Assembly: GCA_965243265.1 (NCBI GenBank)
Contig: CBDEUL010000005.1
Span: 434,001-498,000, forward strand
Length of the DNA: 64,000 nt
DNA from: Flavicella sp965243265
Lineage (GTDB): Bacteria; Bacteroidota; Bacteroidia; Flavobacteriales; Flavobacteriaceae
Direction: 5' to 3'
Each line of letters starts with the position of its first letter. The stretch's first letter is position 1. A program made the position numbers and the translations under genes. The notes under the pieces are model-generated. The model did not search any database. It had not been told where the DNA came from and worked only from the letters and a program-made list of their open reading frames with translations. This document shows positions 60,108 to 64,000 of this stretch, piece by piece.

Positions 60108-63100
60108 ATGAAAAAAAGTACAATAAATGTATATGTCTTAGCGATAATCTTGCTAATGAGTTTTGGAAGTGTTTGTGCCCAAGTAACAGGTATAACGGGG
60201 CCAGGAGGAGTTGGAGGAACTGATGGTACCTCTGAGTTGGTAGCTTGGTACTATCCATCCAATATGCGTGATGCAACCAATGTATTGCCTTCTGATGGAG
60301 AAACGGTAAATACTTGGTTGGACGGTTCAGGGTACGGAAAAACTTTAACCAATACCGGAACGGCAACCTACGAAGACGATGGAAGTAGTTTGGTAAATGG
60401 ACATGCTGTTTTAAGTGCTACGGCTTTGGATCGAGAGTTTTCTTCAGCAAGTGATATAACAGGAAAAACGATTATTGTAGTTGCTGATCCAGGTTCACAG
60501 AATGACGATGAGGGATTGGTAGGATTTGACTTAAATAAAGGGATTACCCGTCCAGGAAGCACAGACAATGTTTGGGCATATTCCTCAGATTCAGATGCGG
60601 ATGCATGGACCAATACAACAGGAACTTCTTATATAAATGGATCTTCAACAAATGGAGGAACACATAACAATACTTTGCATATAGTAGATCAAGAGCGTCC
60701 AGCAACTTATACAGATACTTTTTATGTAGGGGGCTATGAGTCAGGAGAGAGTTTTACAGGATCAATTTCAGAAGTTATTGTATACGATGACGATTTAAAT
60801 TTGGCACAAAGAATTATTATAAACAATTATTTAGAAGCCAAATACGATATAGATATTGCAGAAGATGATATTTACAATGAGGATACCAATGGAGATTTTG
60901 ATTTTCATGTAGCAGGAATCGGACAGGCTACGGATGGATCTAATCATACAGATGCACAGGGAGAAGGGATCGTTAGAGTTCACAGTGCAAACGATTTGCA
61001 AAATGATGAATATTTGTTTTGGGGAAGAGATAATTTAGACCCAATTACTTTTTCTACTTCGTCAGATTATACAGAAAGAGCCAGTACAACATGGAGGGTA
61101 AGTAGAAGAGGAAATCCAGGTAAGGTAACCGTTGTGTTTGATTTGTCAGGAGTAGATCTTTCAGGAATGCTTGCTTGTGGAGAACTTCGTTTGATACGTG
61201 ATAATGATTCGGATTTTTCAAGTCAGTTGACATCTTCTGATTTAGTTAATACTTCGGGTGATTTGTACGAGGCAGTTGATGTGACTTTAGGAAACAATCA
61301 ACATTTCACCATAGAATATTTTACCGATATTGTTTTGGATGCCTCAGGGTTTTACAACGGATCTGTGTCTTCAACAGGAGGACCTAATGCTACAGACGAT
61401 TGTTATAAGTTATTAGTTAAAAGTGATGCAGATGGTAGTACTACCATTGATAGAGATATAGATATAGCTTCCATAGAGGTAGAAGCAGGAGGTGTTTTGG
61501 TTGTTGATGATGGAGAATCAATAGACATAAAAACAGGGGGTATTGATAACGAAGGAGAGATTCGTTTGTTAGGAACAGCACAATTGATTCAAGAACATAC
61601 GGGAGCCAGTATGAATACAGGAACAGGAAGCTTCTTTGTTCAACAAGACGGAACCAACGCAAGTGTGTACCGTTACAATTATTGGTCATCACCTGTACAT
61701 TCTGTAGGAGGCTCTACCTATACAGTAGCGGATGTTTTAAAAGACGGTACAACCGCAATTGGGGCATCAACGAGTCATACAGATGTTGCATTTACAGCAG
61801 GATATGACGGTTCTACAGGACCTTTGACAATTTCAGATCGTTGGATCTACAAATTAGAAAGTAGTACAGGTTGGGAACAGATAGGAAGTACAGGGACTTT
61901 AAACCCAGGACAAGGATATACGATGAAAGGCCCTGGAGCTGTTCAGAACTATGTTTTTGAAGGAGAAGCAAATGATGGAGATTATACTATAGCGGTAACT
62001 TCAGGAGACCATGTACTGGTTGGAAATCCTTATCCTTGTGCTTTGGATGCTTCTGAGTTTATAACACTGAATAGTACAACCAATGGTATTGTAGATGGAA
62101 GTTTGTATTTCTGGGAGCATAACGGAGAGGTTACTGGTAGTGGGCATGAAGGACATAATGCTTCTGGGTATCAAGGAGGCTATGCAGTAAGAAATATGGC
62201 AAGTGGAGTAGCAGCTGTAGCACCCGCAGGTATTGACGGTTTGGGAACCAGTTCGGGAGATAGACCAAAAGATAAAATTCCAATCGCTCAAGGATTTATA
62301 GTAGAAGCTACAGGTACAGGGAATGTTACTTTTAACAATGCCATGAGAGCTTTTCAGGAAGAGGGAACTCAGTCGATATTTTTTAAAGGCGGTAAATCCT
62401 CAAGAGAAGTTGTAGAGGAGGAAGAAGATTCAGAGTATCCCTCGTATCGTTTGGGCTTTTTACAGACGAATGCGCAAGGACAATTGTTGCAACGTGAAGT
62501 GGTAACAGTTTTTAAAGAAGGCTTGACAGATGGTATTGATTTGGGTTATGATAGTAAATCGATCGATGTTCAAGATAACGAACTATATTTACAAGTAGAA
62601 GACTCAGAAGAGAAGTATCTGATTACAGGAGTAGACTCTTACAATGCTTCTAAAGAAATTCCATTAGGTGTTCAGATAGGTGTTTCAGGTACCGTAAGTT
62701 TTGGAACTTTGGAGAAAATAGGAATTTCAGAAGAAGCTTATTTATACGATGGTTTGGAAGCTGTTTCGTATCCTTTGAGTGAAGGGAATACCGTTTCTTT
62801 AGAATTGGAAGAAGGGGTTTACAACGATCGTTTTTCGATTCGTTTTGAAGAAGGAGCTACTTTATCAGACACGCCTTACGATGTATCTTCTGTAGTTAGA
62901 TTGGGAGTAGATAGAGTTTCTGAAGTTTTAGAAGTTTTTGTGTCAGACAGTTCAGTAGCGGTATTGAGCATAGAGTTGTACGATTTGTTAGGAGGAGTAC
63001 AAAAGTCAGTAGCTGCTACAAATAGAATTTCTACAGCAGGATTAACTCCATCTGTATATATTGTTAAAATAAAAACAACAGAAGGGACCACTGTTAAAAA

Positions 63101-63113
63101 GATATTTATCTAA
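60108..63113 (+). CDS. LamG-like surface protein with type A T9SS tail
   Basis: A 1001-residue secreted protein. A signal peptide (about 1-25, ending VCAQ) precedes the first repeat-like region TGITGPGGVGG. A LamG/concanavalin-like beta-sandwich follows at about 40-235 (ELVAWYYPSNMRDA; FTGSISEVIVYDDDLNLAQR), which ends NNYLEAKYDIDI. A middle part (about 240-440) has W-R-V-S-R-R-G and the long spacer. Another beta-helix-like region (about 455-520; IEVEAGGVLVVDDGESIDIKTGGIDNEGEI) and a Tyr/Asn-rich section (VYRYNYWSSPV, GNPYPCALDA) come next. The final 75 residues (LGVDRVSEVLEVFV... LYDLLGGV, VYIVKIKTTEG) form a type A T9SS sorting domain. No enzyme motif is clear. It is probably an adhesin or matrix protein. 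Confidence 0.85.
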   Translation: MKKSTINVYVLAIILLMSFGSVCAQVTGITGPGGVGGTDGTSELVAWYYPSNMRDATNVLPSDGETVNTWLDGSGYGKTLTNTGTATYEDDGSSLVNGHAVLSATALDREFSSASDITGKTIIVVADPGSQNDDEGLVGFDLNKGITRPGSTDNVWAYSSDSDADAWTNTTGTSYINGSSTNGGTHNNTLHIVDQERPATYTDTFYVGGYESGESFTGSISEVIVYDDDLNLAQRIIINNYLEAKYDIDIAEDDIYNEDTNGDFDFHVAGIGQATDGSNHTDAQGEGIVRVHSANDLQNDEYLFWGRDNLDPITFSTSSDYTERASTTWRVSRRGNPGKVTVVFDLSGVDLSGMLACGELRLIRDNDSDFSSQLTSSDLVNTSGDLYEAVDVTLGNNQHFTIEYFTDIVLDASGFYNGSVSSTGGPNATDDCYKLLVKSDADGSTTIDRDIDIASIEVEAGGVLVVDDGESIDIKTGGIDNEGEIRLLGTAQLIQEHTGASMNTGTGSFFVQQDGTNASVYRYNYWSSPVHSVGGSTYTVADVLKDGTTAIGASTSHTDVAFTAGYDGSTGPLTISDRWIYKLESSTGWEQIGSTGTLNPGQGYTMKGPGAVQNYVFEGEANDGDYTIAVTSGDHVLVGNPYPCALDASEFITLNSTTNGIVDGSLYFWEHNGEVTGSGHEGHNASGYQGGYAVRNMASGVAAVAPAGIDGLGTSSGDRPKDKIPIAQGFIVEATGTGNVTFNNAMRAFQEEGTQSIFFKGGKSSREVVEEEEDSEYPSYRLGFLQTNAQGQLLQREVVTVFKEGLTDGIDLGYDSKSIDVQDNELYLQVEDSEEKYLITGVDSYNASKEIPLGVQIGVSGTVSFGTLEKIGISEEAYLYDGLEAVSYPLSEGNTVSLELEEGVYNDRFSIRFEEGATLSDTPYDVSSVVRLGVDRVSEVLEVFVSDSSVAVLSIELYDLLGGVQKSVAATNRISTAGLTPSVYIVKIKTTEGTTVKKIFI

Positions 63114-63135
63114 ATATTTTAAAGTTTATAAAACA

Positions 63136-63170
63136 AAAAAAGCTCAGAGAATCATTCTCTGAGCTTTTTT
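63136..63170 (+). terminator. Terminator between the tandem surface-protein genes
   Basis: A 17-bp perfect stem (63136-63152 with 63154-63170; AAAAAAGCTCAGAGAAT arm), effectively with the inner pairs forming the loop, followed by GTTTTT. It ends the first of the two paralogues. Confidence 0.88.
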
Positions 63171-63280
63171 GTTTTTAATAATTAACATTGTTTTTTTTGA
63201 AAAACATAATTTTTCTGCTAAATTTATGTTTAATTGGTGTAAAAAAGAGTGTGTTTTAATCAATTTTTAAAAAATTCGTT

Positions 63281-64000
63281 ATGTGTTTTAATATAAAAAA
63301 CAGTTGGTTGTTCTTAATTGGTAGTTTGTTTATTGGAAGTATTTATGGTCAAGTAACAGGTATAACAGGTCCAGGAGGAGTTGGAGGAGCTGATGGAACT
63401 ACTGAGTTGGTAGCTTGGTACTATCCATCCAATATGCGTGATGCAACCAACGTACTGCCTTCTGATGGAGAAACGGTAAATACTTGGTTAGACGGTTCAG
63501 GGTACGGAAACACTTTAACCAATACTGGAACTGCAACCTATGAAGATGATGGAAGTAGTTTGATAAACGGAAATGCCGTTTTAAGTGCTACAGCCTTAGA
63601 TCAAGAGCTTTCAACCTCAGGTTCTATCACAGGAAAAACCATTATTGTAGTTAATAATCCAGATACAAGAACGGATGATGAAGGTGTAGCAGGATTTGCT
63701 ACAAACAAAGGTATTGCACGTCCTGGAGTTACAGACAACGCTTGGGAGTTTGGAACAGGGAATGACTGGACCAATACAACAGGAAGGTCTTCTATCAATG
63801 GATCTACGACAGATGGCGGTACCCATAACAATACTTTGCATATTGTTCGTCAAGAACGTTTTGCTTCTCATACCGATACATTTTATGTAGGAGGGTACGA
63901 ATCAGGAGAAGATTTTACAGGAACAGTTTCAGAGGTAATCGTGTATAGTGATACCTTAAATTTGGCACAAAGAATTATCGTAGATAACTATTTAGAAGCC
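63281..64000 (+). CDS. LamG-like surface protein paralogue, 5' part (cut by window edge)
   Basis: The first 240 codons of a gene that runs out of the window. It starts MCFNIKNSWLFLIGSLFIGSIYGQ, a signal peptide different from that of its neighbour. From QVTGITGPGG onward the mature protein is nearly identical to the one at 60108, through the LamG-like domain (WYYPSNMRDATNVLPSDGE; LDGSGYG) to NLAQRIIVDNYLEA at the edge. I expect a T9SS tail downstream, but it is not visible here. It starts 167 bases after the first gene with a terminator between them, so each has its own transcript. Confidence 0.85.
   Translation, partial: MCFNIKNSWLFLIGSLFIGSIYGQVTGITGPGGVGGADGTTELVAWYYPSNMRDATNVLPSDGETVNTWLDGSGYGNTLTNTGTATYEDDGSSLINGNAVLSATALDQELSTSGSITGKTIIVVNNPDTRTDDEGVAGFATNKGIARPGVTDNAWEFGTGNDWTNTTGRSSINGSTTDGGTHNNTLHIVRQERFASHTDTFYVGGYESGEDFTGTVSEVIVYSDTLNLAQRIIVDNYLEA
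63351..64000. repeat. Duplicated coding segment of the tandem surface proteins
   Basis: The block 63351-64000 is the second copy of 60181 onward (offset 3170 bases, until a small indel near 63770). In the 180 bases 60241-60420 against 63411-63590 I count 12 differences by eye (about 93 percent identity), most of them silent. Similarity starts right after the signal peptide and is lost upstream of it. Confidence 0.85.

Noticed and set aside
1..64000. CRISPR arrays, prophage, integrases, toxin-antitoxin pairs or insertion sequences
   Set aside because: None seen on either strand; the genes are mostly core and composition looks even.

Overview
The window is AT-rich chromosomal DNA from a member of the Bacteroidota, most likely a marine Flavobacteriaceae. 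The evidence is: lineage families (DUF4286, DUF6341/DUF6427, DUF2480, DUF3078, DUF5689), type IX secretion (T9SS) C-terminal tails of both type A and type B, TonB-dependent receptors with an N-terminal carboxypeptidase-regulatory-like domain, a short AtpC, and Bacteroidota promoters (TAnnTTTG at -7, TTG at -33) without strong Shine-Dalgarno sites. I see no rRNA, tRNA, CRISPR array, integrase, insertion sequence or phage gene. Most of the window is housekeeping core.

Layout. 1-3.2 kb: 5' part of ileS, a glucosaminidase lipoprotein, a TrmH/SpoU methylase and an FN3-like lipoprotein. 3.2-7.3 kb: a large secreted M12B-like metalloprotease with leucine-rich repeats and a type A T9SS tail, in an operon with that lipoprotein. 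7.3-12.8 kb: mgtE, rsmA, a DUF4286 protein, serS, a small lipoprotein and ribF, all on the minus strand. 12.9-19.4 kb: a second M12B-like metalloprotease (P-domain, calcium repeats, type B tail) and an orphan TonB-dependent receptor. 19.5-21.4 kb: atpD-atpC. 21.5-25.7 kb: a biotin operon bioF-bioD-(unknown membrane protein)-bioA. 26.1-28.2 kb: recA and an orphan ABC ATPase. 28.3-33.7 kb: a Qnr-like pentapeptide protein with an MscS channel, trmB, divergent DUF6341/DUF6427 genes, a family 9 glycosyltransferase and an EamA transporter. 33.7-39.7 kb: yicC-gmk-nadD, an M23 peptidase, a GH3-family enzyme, a MOSC protein and an OsmC protein. 40-45.4 kb: recJ, a glycoamylase-like (GH144-type) enzyme, and proB-proA. 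45.6-53.2 kb: an exported EEP-family nuclease, a TonB-dependent receptor, a lipoprotein with two DUF5689 units and a lamin-tail domain, a small secreted protein and a second, cytoplasmic EEP protein. 53.4-60 kb: hflX, DUF3078, DUF2480, a SufT-like protein, sufE, a PfkB sugar kinase and a PurF-like enzyme. 60.1-64 kb: two near-identical tandem LamG-like surface proteins, the first with a T9SS tail and the second running off the window.

The most interesting region is 45.6-53.2 kb. An exported nuclease-fold enzyme, an outer-membrane TonB channel and a cell-surface lipoprotein with repeated DUF5689 units plus a lamin-tail domain together look like a machine for degrading and importing extracellular nucleic acid or another phosphodiester. 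The same modules occur fused in ExeM-type extracellular nucleases. This function is inferred, not shown. Secondary points of interest are the paired metalloproteases with exchanged accessory domains and sorting signals, the unknown histidine-containing membrane protein inside the biotin operon, the Qnr-like pentapeptide protein, a terminator-like hairpin just upstream of recA, and the recent duplication at the right edge.
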